A stretch of 5,466 nt of DNA, from assembly GCA_016201185.1 (NCBI GenBank), contig JACQDG010000147.1, positions 1-5,466 on the forward strand, written 5' to 3'. The notes under the pieces were generated by a model. It saw only the letters and a program-made list of their open reading frames with translations, was not told the DNA's origin and ran no database searches. This stretch comes from Acidobacteriota bacterium (GTDB lineage: Bacteria; Acidobacteriota; Terriglobia; Bryobacterales; JACQDG01). The position numbers and the translations under genes are program-made. Positions 1 through 5,466 of this stretch are shown one piece after another. Every line of letters begins with the position of its first letter. Position 1 is the stretch's first letter.

Positions 1-1262
1 ATCAGCCAACCAGGGTGCTCTACCCCGACCCTGGAATCCGTCGTTGCCAGGAAAGTCGGATACCACAACACCCACTTCATGCCGTTCTTGGCTAGATAGT
101 CATTGGTCAAACGCCAATCCGGTGCGTTCCAACTTCCCCACTTGTCGTACCAACCCGCGTCGTCCCACAGGATGTCGCCCCCGGCTTGACGCATCAAATC
201 CACATAGCGCAAGTCCAGCGCCAATCTCCTCCCCCAGTTATCGGCGCTGGGAACGCCTCCCCGCCCTACCCAGGGCTCGGGCCAATCAACGGCCCAACGG
301 GTCTTGGCGAAATAGTCCGGGTTGGTCAGCTCCCACATGTACTGGTATTGCCAGTCGAGCAGAAGGTTTCCCATGGCGTTGAGATCACCGGAAAAGACGC
401 CTGTGAATGCTTTCGGGGTTTCAATGGACTGGCCCGGCTGTAAGTCCTTGCTGTAACCAGCCACCTTGACGGCAAGATTCACCGGACTTCCGCCATGATT
501 GCCTGCCATCAGACTCCAATGTCCCATGTAATCCCAGCCGGCCATCACACCGTCCCGGTTCTGAGGATTGTAAAGCACAACGAGCGGCAGGAAAGCGCTG
601 TAGCTACCGGTCTGGATGCCGATGTTGGAGTCGAATGTCCGGAAGTAATCCGGCCCCATTTTCTCCATCTTCAGCAATTGACTGCCATTGTAGTTACCGC
701 CCCCCGTCATGTAGTACAGCTCCAACTTGGCGGCGTCGGAATAAAGAAGATGGGAATCAAGAAAAAAAGGTTCGCTGATGCGGACCGGCCTTTCGGAAAC
801 GTTCGTGATCGTGTCCCACTCGCGGATGACCGGCGTGCCGGGGTATACCACGTAGTGTTTCGATACTTCCAACTGCCCGCGCCGCAAGGTCAAATCCAAC
901 TGCATCTCGCCTTGCGCCAGTTGATGAGCATCCTCTCGGGCCAGCGTCCATCCGCCGTCTCTTCCGGTGAGCTCTTTCCCGTCTGCGCTAAGACGGATTT
1001 CAGCCGAGGGAACCCCTCCCTGGACGTACTCCCGCTGGGAAGCCTTGTTCTTGAAGGAAGCGAGGGTAAAGCTGCCGCAATTCAGACTGATCGTTTTTTC
1101 AACCATGGCTGTCCCTATCACCCACCGGCCATCCTGGCGACGAATGTAACCATCCCTGCTCTGCACATCTGCGGCAGGTCCCATGACAGTCAATGAAATT
1201 ACTCCCACGGCTAGCCCGATCATTCTCGAAGTCGGGCTGCTGCGTGCTTTTTGATTGGACAT
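1..1262 (-). CDS. Secreted GH36-type alpha-galactosidase-like glycoside hydrolase (3' end outside window)
   Basis: An uninterrupted reading frame of 420 codons runs from ATG at 1262-1260 leftward off the window, so the C-terminal part is missing. An AAGGA ribosome-binding site lies 8 nt before the ATG. Residues 14-28 (MIGLAVGVISLTVMG) form a hydrophobic stretch after a basic N-terminus, and Ala30-Ala31 is a plausible cleavage region, so export is predicted. Residues about 35-330 look like the N-terminal beta-sandwich of GH36. The barrel then starts with WDDAGWYDKWG from residue 366, matching the conserved DDGW segment, and KWVLWYPTFLA from residue 396, where classical members have LWFEPEM, followed by EHPGWL. 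The catalytic nucleophile and acid/base should lie beyond the window edge, so activity cannot be judged. The family normally hydrolyses alpha-galactosides. The altered WYPTF segment suggests a divergent subgroup, and a related alpha-glycosidase activity is possible. The family call is fairly sure; the substrate is not. Confidence 0.85.
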   Translation of the reverse strand, partial: MSNQKARSSPTSRMIGLAVGVISLTVMGPAADVQSRDGYIRRQDGRWVIGTAMVEKTISLNCGSFTLASFKNKASQREYVQGGVPSAEIRLSADGKELTGRDGGWTLAREDAHQLAQGEMQLDLTLRRGQLEVSKHYVVYPGTPVIREWDTITNVSERPVRISEPFFLDSHLLYSDAAKLELYYMTGGGNYNGSQLLKMEKMGPDYFRTFDSNIGIQTGSYSAFLPLVVLYNPQNRDGVMAGWDYMGHWSLMAGNHGGSPVNLAVKVAGYSKDLQPGQSIETPKAFTGVFSGDLNAMGNLLLDWQYQYMWELTNPDYFAKTRWAVDWPEPWVGRGGVPSADNWGRRLALDLRYVDLMRQAGGDILWDDAGWYDKWGSWNAPDWRLTNDYLAKNGMKWVLWYPTFLATTDSRVGVEHPGWL

Positions 1263-1302
1263 GACAGTATCCTTTTTACGCGGGTCTTGGTTGACAATCC
1301 TG

Positions 1303-1331
1303 TTGACATTAGATGGTGGTTTGAGTATAAA
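1303..1331 (+). promoter_or_regulatory. Near-consensus sigma70 promoter driving the MBL gene and probable operon
   Basis: A perfect -35 box TTGACA (1303-1308) is followed by a 17-bp spacer and the -10 box TATAAA (1326-1331, five of six matches to TATAAT). Transcription would begin near 1338, giving a leader of about 65 nt before the GTG at 1404. A second TTGACA at 1291-1296 sits 12 bp upstream and may be a chance copy or part of a control site. No experimental start site is known, so this is a sequence prediction. Confidence 0.65.
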
Positions 1332-1353
1332 GGAAGCCGGGCAATCGGTGCAA
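1324..1353 (-). promoter_or_regulatory. Possible leftward promoter for the glycosidase gene
   Basis: On the minus strand the -10-like TATACT (complement of 1324-1329, five of six matches) is preceded by a weak TTGCAC -35-like box (complement of 1348-1353) with an 18-bp spacer. It would give a leader of about 55 nt before the ATG at 1262. Its -10 lies on top of the rightward -10, so polymerases on the two promoters would compete. The -35 match is poor, so confidence is low. Confidence 0.3.
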
Positions 1354-1403
1354 GGGCTGGCCGGTCGCCACCACCGGGCGGTGGGGAGGAGCTTTTACCG
1401 AGA

Positions 1404-2252
1404 GTGGAAATCTTCCCTCACGTTCACCAGATCCAATCCGCGATTGCCGATCGTAATTTGTTCCAGTATTTGTTCGTCGGCGATAACGTCCTGTTGCTGG
1501 ACACGGGAATGTCCAGCTCGCCGGAAGAAGTGATCCTTCCCTTCCTCCAGGGGTTGGGGCTGGCACCGGGACGTCTGACGATGGCGGTCAACACGCATGC
1601 CGACGCCGATCATCATGGCGGGAACGCCTCACTTAGACGCGCCGCCGGGAACGTCGTGCTGGCCTGCGGCGACATGGACCGAGAAGTCATCGAAAACCCC
1701 GACCGGCTCTTTGCGCTCCGCTACAATCAGTGGGTGGAGGAGCACGGCGTCGGCCTCAGTCTTCTTCCAGAAGCCGAGAATTGGGTGCGGCAAATGGCGG
1801 GTCCCCCGCACCGTATCGACCTTACCCTGCGCGGAGGTGAAGCGCTTGCCGTCGATGATAAGAGAGCGGTCCGCGTGATTCACGTGCCCGGCCACAGCAA
1901 CGGCCATCTCGGCTTTTACGACGCCAAGAACCGGGCTGTTTTTGTGGGAGACGCCATTCACGGTAGTTATTGCCCTTCCGCTAAAGGAGAGCCTTCATTG
2001 CCGCCGGCGTATTTTCCGTGCTGGCATACCTGTCAACCTTGCAACTGATCGAATCCTTGGACATCGAGTGGATTTACTCGGGGCATTGGCCGGCGTACGG
2101 AGGCCCTCGGGTCGCCGAGTTCCTGGGCGAGTGCCGAAGGTTTATGGAGAGAGTGGAGGAGCAACTGCGCCGGGCATTTAACCCACCTGGAAGAGATGGG
2201 CCGCGTCAAGCGGGTGCGAGGCGACGGGCCGACGCGTTGGAAGGCAATTTAG
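1404..2252 (+). pseudogene. Metallo-beta-lactamase-fold hydrolase, broken by two compensating frameshifts
   Basis: The chosen start is GTG 1404, which opens VEIFPHVHQI, the usual beginning of the fold. GGGGAGGAG at 1383-1391 is a good though slightly distant ribosome-binding site. The frame could be extended to TTG 1251, but the extra residues look non-native and cover the promoter. Metal-site motifs are HADADHH (His65, Asp67, Asp69, His70), PGH (His164), GDA (Asp183) and, in the next frame, SGHWPAY (His about 228). The second His of classical HxHxDH is replaced by Asp67. The original frame reads to LPPAYF and then hits a stop at 2046-2048. The sequence continues as SVLAYLSTLQ in the +2 frame, as if one base were lost in TTTT at 2012-2015. 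It returns to the first frame near TTT 2177-2179, giving LTHLEEMGRV to TRWKAI and a stop at 2250-2252. Restored, it is about 282 aa with a C-terminal winged-helix-like tail. As given, the product would lack the last metal ligand. It could be a recent pseudogene or a sequence error; the substrate is unknown. Confidence 0.8.
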
Positions 2253-2289
2253 AACATTTCGTCGACAACAGCGAGGAGCACCAGGCCTG

Positions 2290-2796
2290 ATGACACACCG
2301 GGAACGGATCCCAGCCGCCCTTGGCCCACAAGGAGCCGGACCGGCTCCCGATGGATCTCGGTTCTTGCGGCACCACCGGCCTGGTGCTCGGCGCTCACCA
2401 GCGGCTGCGAGCGTACTTGAAACTGCTGAGGAGCCCCCGCCGGCAACGTTGGCCAGGCGCTCCGCAACAGTCATCGTGGACGAGGCAATTCTGCGGAGCT
2501 TCGATGTGGACGCCCGGCCTCTCCTCCTCGGCAGCCCTGACTGGCAGCCCGAGCGGGAGATCGCCGATAATGTTCTTTTGATGGGTGGGGAGTGACGTGG
2601 AGCAAGCCGGCGGGCGGGCATCGACGCTCTGAATCCGGTGCAGGTTTCGGCCGCGGAAATGAACACCAGGCGCCTCAAAGAAGAATTCGACCGCGAACTC
2701 ACCTTCTGGGGGGCAATCGTTCACAATATCCAGCCGGAAGTCCCGCCCGAGAACATCGTAGCCATGTACGAATCAGCCCTGGAGTTCGGGCGATAG
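2290..2796 (+). pseudogene. Decayed UroD-superfamily (methyltransferase-like) gene with frameshifts and two internal deletions
   Basis: ATG 2290 follows a GAGGAG site at 2273-2278. The peptide begins MTHRERIPAAL, then shifts frame near 2320 to AHKEPDRLPMDLGSCGTTG and LGAHQRLRAYLKLL. It shifts back near 2400-2425 to EEPPPATLARRSATVIVDEAIL, FDVDARPLLLG and WQPE. A further shift near 2580-2592 gives WGVTWSKPAGG. These are the N-terminal signatures of non-heme UroD-family proteins. At about 2615 the sequence jumps straight to GIDALNPVQ and LKEEFDRELTFWG, which belong near the C-terminus, and at about 2708-2714 jumps again to AIVHNIQPEVPPENIVAMYE and a stop (TAG 2794-2796). By comparison with the intact neighbour, about 160 residues of barrel and about 35 residues further on are missing. 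What remains is about 500 bp of a gene normally near 1.1 kb, so it cannot encode a working enzyme. Shorter open frames inside this stretch are fragments of it. Confidence 0.8.
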
Positions 2797-2807
2797 CGAG
2801 GAAAACC

Positions 2808-3920
2808 GTGCCAACCAGAACCCCCAGCTTTGACAACCTCCGGCTGGCCCTCCTGCGGCAAGGCGAGCCCGCTTACGTGCCGATCATGGAATTCGGGATC
2901 GATTACGACGTCAAGTGCGCCCTTCTGGGCAGATCCGTCGATACGCTCCGTGACGAGGCGGAACTCTGGTTTCAGGCAGGATACGATTACGTCCCCTTAC
3001 AGGCTGGAATCAGAGCCCTGTTCTGGCCCGGTTACGCGGTCAGCGAGAAATCGACCGACCGGGGTCTCCAAACAGGATATCAGCTATACCGGCAAACCCA
3101 GACGAAATACAGCCTCTACCAGGAGAAAGAGCGGGAAATGTCCTGGGCCGAGGAGGGCCAGGGGGCCATCCGCTCCCTGGAGGATTTGGAGCGCTTCCCC
3201 TGGCCCGATCCCGAGCAAATGGATCTTTCGGCATTTGAGGAAATCAGGCCGTACCTCCGCCCCGGGATGAAGGTCATCGCTTACATGGGCGACATGTTCA
3301 CTTCCGCTTGGTGGCGGATGGGCATGGAGGGGTTCTGCATCGCCCTCTATGAACAGCCGGAACTGATCCGAAGGTTGTACGACCGCATCTGGGCTATTCA
3401 GAGCCGCGTCCTGTTGCGCGTGCTCGACTACGAGATAGTGGGCGCGGTGATGCACGCCGACGATCTTGCTTACAGCGAGGCTCTGATTGTCTCGCCCAAG
3501 CATTACCGGGAATACGTTTTCCCCTGGTATCGCTGGTGCGGCTCTATGGTCCGGGATCGGGGGCTCCCTTTGATCTTTCATTCCGATGGTCGCCTTTACG
3601 ATGTGCTAAACGACCTCCTGGCCTGCGGCTTTAACGCGCTGCACCCCATTGAGCCCAAGGCAATGGACATTGCCGAACTGAAGAAGAGAATAGGAGACAG
3701 GCTCTGCCTGATCGGGAACATCGATCTCGGCTACACCTTGACTCGCGGAACGCCTCAGGAGGTGGAAGAAGAGGTTCGGGAACGGATCCGGACGATAGGG
3801 CCGGGTGGCGGCTATTGCGTAGGCTCCAGCAATTCCATACCGGCTTACGTTCCGTTAGAAAACTTCAATGCCATGCGGGAGGCGGCTTTTCGATATTGCA
3901 AATATCCCATCTCAGCCTGA
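2808..3920 (+). CDS. UroD-superfamily protein (uroporphyrinogen decarboxylase / corrinoid methyltransferase-like fold)
   Basis: The product is 370 aa, normal for the superfamily. GTG 2808 is chosen because AGGA (2799-2802) precedes it and PTRTPSFDNLRLAL is a natural N-terminus. The frame is open back to 2592, but that part overlaps the decayed upstream gene in a different frame. Motifs along the barrel are MEFGID (residues about 27-32), RFPWPDP, HADDLAY (His216), HSDG (His258), GFNALHPIEP (from 274), GNIDLGYTLTRGTP (from 303) and GGGYCVGSSNSIP (Cys337). The UroD heme-pathway N-terminal signature RQAGRY is absent, so this is not hemE. Where MtaA/MtbA-type methyltransferases carry zinc-binding His-x-Cys, this protein has His258-Ser-Asp260. 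It belongs with the many non-heme members found in environmental genomes, for which methyl transfer or decarboxylation of a small molecule is conceivable but unproven. It is probably cytoplasmic. It starts 11 nt after the upstream relic's stop, so the two were likely cotranscribed. Confidence 0.85.
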   Translation: MPTRTPSFDNLRLALLRQGEPAYVPIMEFGIDYDVKCALLGRSVDTLRDEAELWFQAGYDYVPLQAGIRALFWPGYAVSEKSTDRGLQTGYQLYRQTQTKYSLYQEKEREMSWAEEGQGAIRSLEDLERFPWPDPEQMDLSAFEEIRPYLRPGMKVIAYMGDMFTSAWWRMGMEGFCIALYEQPELIRRLYDRIWAIQSRVLLRVLDYEIVGAVMHADDLAYSEALIVSPKHYREYVFPWYRWCGSMVRDRGLPLIFHSDGRLYDVLNDLLACGFNALHPIEPKAMDIAELKKRIGDRLCLIGNIDLGYTLTRGTPQEVEEEVRERIRTIGPGGGYCVGSSNSIPAYVPLENFNAMREAAFRYCKYPISA

Positions 3921-4098
3921 GCGGGAACGGTTGCGCAGCGGACCCGTAGGAGAAAGAGCGGCGGATAAGGAGTAGTCCGGTGGACATTATGCCCCGGAGA
4001 AGGTAAAGGAGTTGCTTGGACTTTCGTGAGGCGCCGACCCGAGACCACCGCAGGTTTCGAACCAACATTCATCACGGGAATTACAGGAGAACAACGGC
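3921..4098 (+). other. Intergenic spacer with ribosome-binding site and a possible coding scrap
   Basis: No convincing terminator hairpin is present after the UroD-family gene, so readthrough into the SDR gene is plausible. AGGAGA at 4085-4090 is the SDR ribosome-binding site, 8 nt from its ATG. Between in-frame stops at 3973 and 4027 a short frame reads GHYAPEKVKELLGLS. It resembles the tail end of a protein and may be the remnant of a deleted gene, but it is too short to identify and may be chance. Confidence 0.35.
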
Positions 4099-4941
4099 AT
4101 GAGCCGCAACGATAGATTTCTGGGAAAGAAAGTGCTCGTAACCGGCTCCGGCACGGGGATCGGACGCGAGATTGCTTTGGAATTCGCCCGCGAGGGCGCC
4201 GATGTGGTGCTGCATTACGCCCACAGCGAAAGGGGGGCGAAGACGGCGGCCGAAGAAATCAAGGCCATGGGCAGACGCACCGCGGCCCTGAAGGCGAATT
4301 TTGAAAACGTGGACGAAGTCATCCAACTGGCCGGCCAGGCCATCGATTTCCTGGGCGGGATCCACTGTCTCGTCAATAATGCGGGAATCACATTCAACAA
4401 GCCGTTTCTCAAAGTAGTGCGCGAGCAGTTCGACGCCATGTTCAGCGTGAACATACGAGCTCAGTTCTTCCTGACCCAGAAGGTCGTCGAACACATGCTG
4501 GAACACGGCGGAGGCGCCATCTGCAACCTGACGTCGATCCACGGATTGCAGGGGGCTCCCGAGCACGCCGTCTACGCCGGAACCAAAGGGGCTATCATTG
4601 CTTACACACGCACGCTGGGGATCGAGCTGGCGCACAAAGGGATTCGTATCAACGCCATCGCCCCGGGCTGGGTCATGGTGGAGAACCACGCTAAGATATT
4701 TCCCGGCTACACCGAAGAAGGCGCGCGAGAAGCCGCCAAGTCCACGGTTCCGCTCGGGCGCCCCGGTATTCCGCTCGACATCGCCAGGCTGGCTCTGTTC
4801 TTGTGCTCCGACGACGCCGAGTATATCGTCGGCCAGACGATTGTCGCCGACGGGGGCACCACCGCGTTAATGTCGCTGATCTCCGATTTTCGCCACGAGT
4901 CGACGGCGCGCTGCGGGCTCGGTTACCTGGTTGGTGTCTAA
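4099..4941 (+). CDS. SDR-family NAD(P)-dependent oxidoreductase (classical short-chain dehydrogenase)
   Basis: The product is 280 aa, starting at ATG 4099 with AGGAGA 8 nt upstream. It has a complete classical SDR layout: the cofactor-binding TGSGTGIG at residues 15-22, NNAG at 93-96, and the catalytic tetrad Asn118, Ser146, Tyr159 and Lys163 (YAGTK). PGW follows the active site, and IVGQTIVADGG closes the fold near residue 250. No acidic residue stands out at the end of beta-strand 2 (VVLHYAHSERG). The His/Ser/Arg there would suit NADP as in FabG-like enzymes, but this is weak evidence. The last 25 or so residues, after DGGTT, extend beyond the usual SDR end (SDFRHESTARCGLGYLVGV). The enzyme reversibly oxidises an alcohol or sugar hydroxyl in the cytoplasm. 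Its place next to a mutarotase-like gene, only 11 nt away, points to a sugar or sugar-acid substrate, which is inferred. Confidence 0.9.
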   Translation: MSRNDRFLGKKVLVTGSGTGIGREIALEFAREGADVVLHYAHSERGAKTAAEEIKAMGRRTAALKANFENVDEVIQLAGQAIDFLGGIHCLVNNAGITFNKPFLKVVREQFDAMFSVNIRAQFFLTQKVVEHMLEHGGGAICNLTSIHGLQGAPEHAVYAGTKGAIIAYTRTLGIELAHKGIRINAIAPGWVMVENHAKIFPGYTEEGAREAAKSTVPLGRPGIPLDIARLALFLCSDDAEYIVGQTIVADGGTTALMSLISDFRHESTARCGLGYLVGV

Positions 4942-4952
4942 GGGTAACGGCC

Positions 4953-5466
4953 ATGCTTAGCAGCCTGATCCACACGCTGGACGAAGCCGGGAAGCGAACC
5001 GAAATCTACCGTTCTCCGGATGGCACTCGGGTGCTGCTGTTGCCTCATGGGGGCCGGGCGCTGGGATTATTTGCTGCCGAAAGCGAGGAGAATTTCTTCT
5101 GGACCCATAGCGCGCTTTCTTCGGTCGATTCGGCCCGGGCGTTTTATGAAAGCGACGTGTGGCACAATTTCGGAGGGGATCGCACCTGGCTCTCGCCTGA
5201 GGTGGATCTCTTTTTCCCTCATTTCCCCAACCTTGATCTGGCCAAATACCGGGTGCCGCGCCAGCTCGATCCCGGCGATTACAAAATTGTGCGGATGAAC
5301 GGTGGCGTGAGGCTCGTTAACCGGTTGACGCTTAGCCTGGTGCGCTCGAAGCAGAGGGTCGAATTGGAGATTGTCAAGTGGGTCGCTCCGGCTCCCAACC
5401 CCCTCCGTTACGAGCGCGGGCTGAAGGAATCACGGCGCCTCGAGTACGCCGGTTACACCCAGCACA
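4953..5466 (+). CDS. Galactose-mutarotase-like beta-sandwich protein resembling DUF6786 (3' end outside window)
   Basis: ATG 4953 opens 171 codons without a stop up to the window edge. AAGGG at 4940-4944, overlapping the SDR stop codon, is a modest ribosome-binding site at 8-nt spacing, so the two genes are likely translated from one transcript. The product begins MLSSLIHTLDEAGKRTEIYR and has no signal peptide. It carries LLLPHGGRALGLF (about residues 28-40), typical of aldose-epimerase-like sandwiches (the GGR...G turn), and then WHNFGGDRTWLSPE (about 71-84), a segment I associate with DUF6786 proteins of Planctomycetes and relatives. The catalytic His/Glu of true mutarotases would lie partly beyond the edge and cannot be checked. 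A sugar-binding or epimerase role is inferred from the fold only. The family recognition is moderate, from memory of its motifs. Confidence 0.7.
   Translation, partial: MLSSLIHTLDEAGKRTEIYRSPDGTRVLLLPHGGRALGLFAAESEENFFWTHSALSSVDSARAFYESDVWHNFGGDRTWLSPEVDLFFPHFPNLDLAKYRVPRQLDPGDYKIVRMNGGVRLVNRLTLSLVRSKQRVELEIVKWVAPAPNPLRYERGLKESRRLEYAGYTQH

Larger units (their letters stand above)
1263..1403. promoter_or_regulatory. Divergent intergenic control region
   Basis: This 141-bp AT-richer spacer separates the minus-strand glycosidase from the plus-strand MBL gene. It holds a strong rightward promoter, a weaker candidate leftward promoter that overlaps its -10 element, two direct TTGACA copies 12 bp apart (1291 and 1303), and a small hairpin, CCACC-GGGC-GGTGG, at 1371-1384 just ahead of the MBL ribosome-binding site. 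Back-to-back promoters sharing one region allow joint control of both genes. No operator of a known regulator was recognised. Confidence 0.6.

Noticed and set aside
495..1196. A 233-codon plus-strand open frame inside the left region
   Set aside because: It lies antisense to the glycosidase frame, which has a signal peptide, a ribosome-binding site and clear GH36 motifs. The plus-strand translation shows no family features.
1371..1384. Hairpin CCACC-GGGC-GGTGG as a terminator or riboswitch
   Set aside because: The stem is only 5 bp with no T run and no larger conserved fold around it. At most it mildly affects translation of the MBL gene.
1251..1403. Longer MBL start at TTG 1251
   Set aside because: It would overlap the divergent start codon and the strong promoter, and the extra residues do not resemble the family N-terminus.
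2005..2185. Programmed ribosomal frameshifting in the MBL gene
   Set aside because: TTTT followed by CC is not a recognised slippery site with downstream structure, and two opposite shifts would be needed. Mutation or sequence error is simpler.
2592..2807. N-terminal extension of the intact UroD-family gene back to GTG 2592
   Set aside because: This stretch is coding-like in another frame (GIDALNPVQ, PPENIVAMYE) as the end of the decayed upstream gene. The extension would be translated nonsense, and a ribosome-binding site precedes GTG 2808.
2808..3920. hemE (uroporphyrinogen decarboxylase proper)
   Set aside because: The heme-pathway N-terminal signature RQAGRY is absent, and the neighbours are not heme genes.
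4081..4689. A 202-codon minus-strand open frame opposite the SDR gene
   Set aside because: It is the antisense shadow of the SDR, whose complete set of catalytic motifs and ribosome-binding site are on the plus strand.

Overview
The window looks like a moderately GC-rich chromosomal segment from a free-living, carbohydrate-degrading bacterium. The mix of genes (a secreted GH36-type glycosidase, non-heme UroD-superfamily proteins, an SDR with a long C-terminal tail, and a galactose-mutarotase-like protein resembling DUF6786) is typical of Planctomycetes, Verrucomicrobia, Lentisphaerae and allied uncultured phyla. That placement is an inference from gene content only. No RNA genes, CRISPR arrays, insertion sequences or origins were recognised.

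Layout. The left 1.26 kb is the 5' part of a divergently transcribed gene on the minus strand, encoding an exported alpha-galactosidase-like (GH36/melibiase) enzyme that runs off the left edge. A 141-bp divergent intergenic region follows, with a near-consensus sigma70 promoter reading right. All remaining genes are on the plus strand and could form one operon: a metallo-beta-lactamase (MBL) fold hydrolase with two compensating frameshifts; a heavily decayed UroD-superfamily gene with several frameshifts and two internal deletions; an intact UroD-superfamily gene; a 178-bp spacer; an intact SDR oxidoreductase; and the 5' part of a DUF6786-like protein that runs off the right edge.

The central observation is a zone of decay (about 2010-2800) between intact genes. 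The MBL frame is broken at about 2012-2015 and restored at about 2177-2179. The next gene keeps only the N-terminal and C-terminal signatures of a UroD-family protein, spread over changing frames with the catalytic barrel missing. The neighbouring complete UroD-family gene, about 370 aa, reads cleanly.

How the genes might work together is inferred. An exported GH36 enzyme would release sugars outside the cytoplasm, while a cytoplasmic SDR, a mutarotase-like protein and a UroD-type protein (a fold shared by heme-pathway decarboxylases and corrinoid-linked methyltransferases) could process a sugar or methylated small molecule. The sequence does not fix a substrate.
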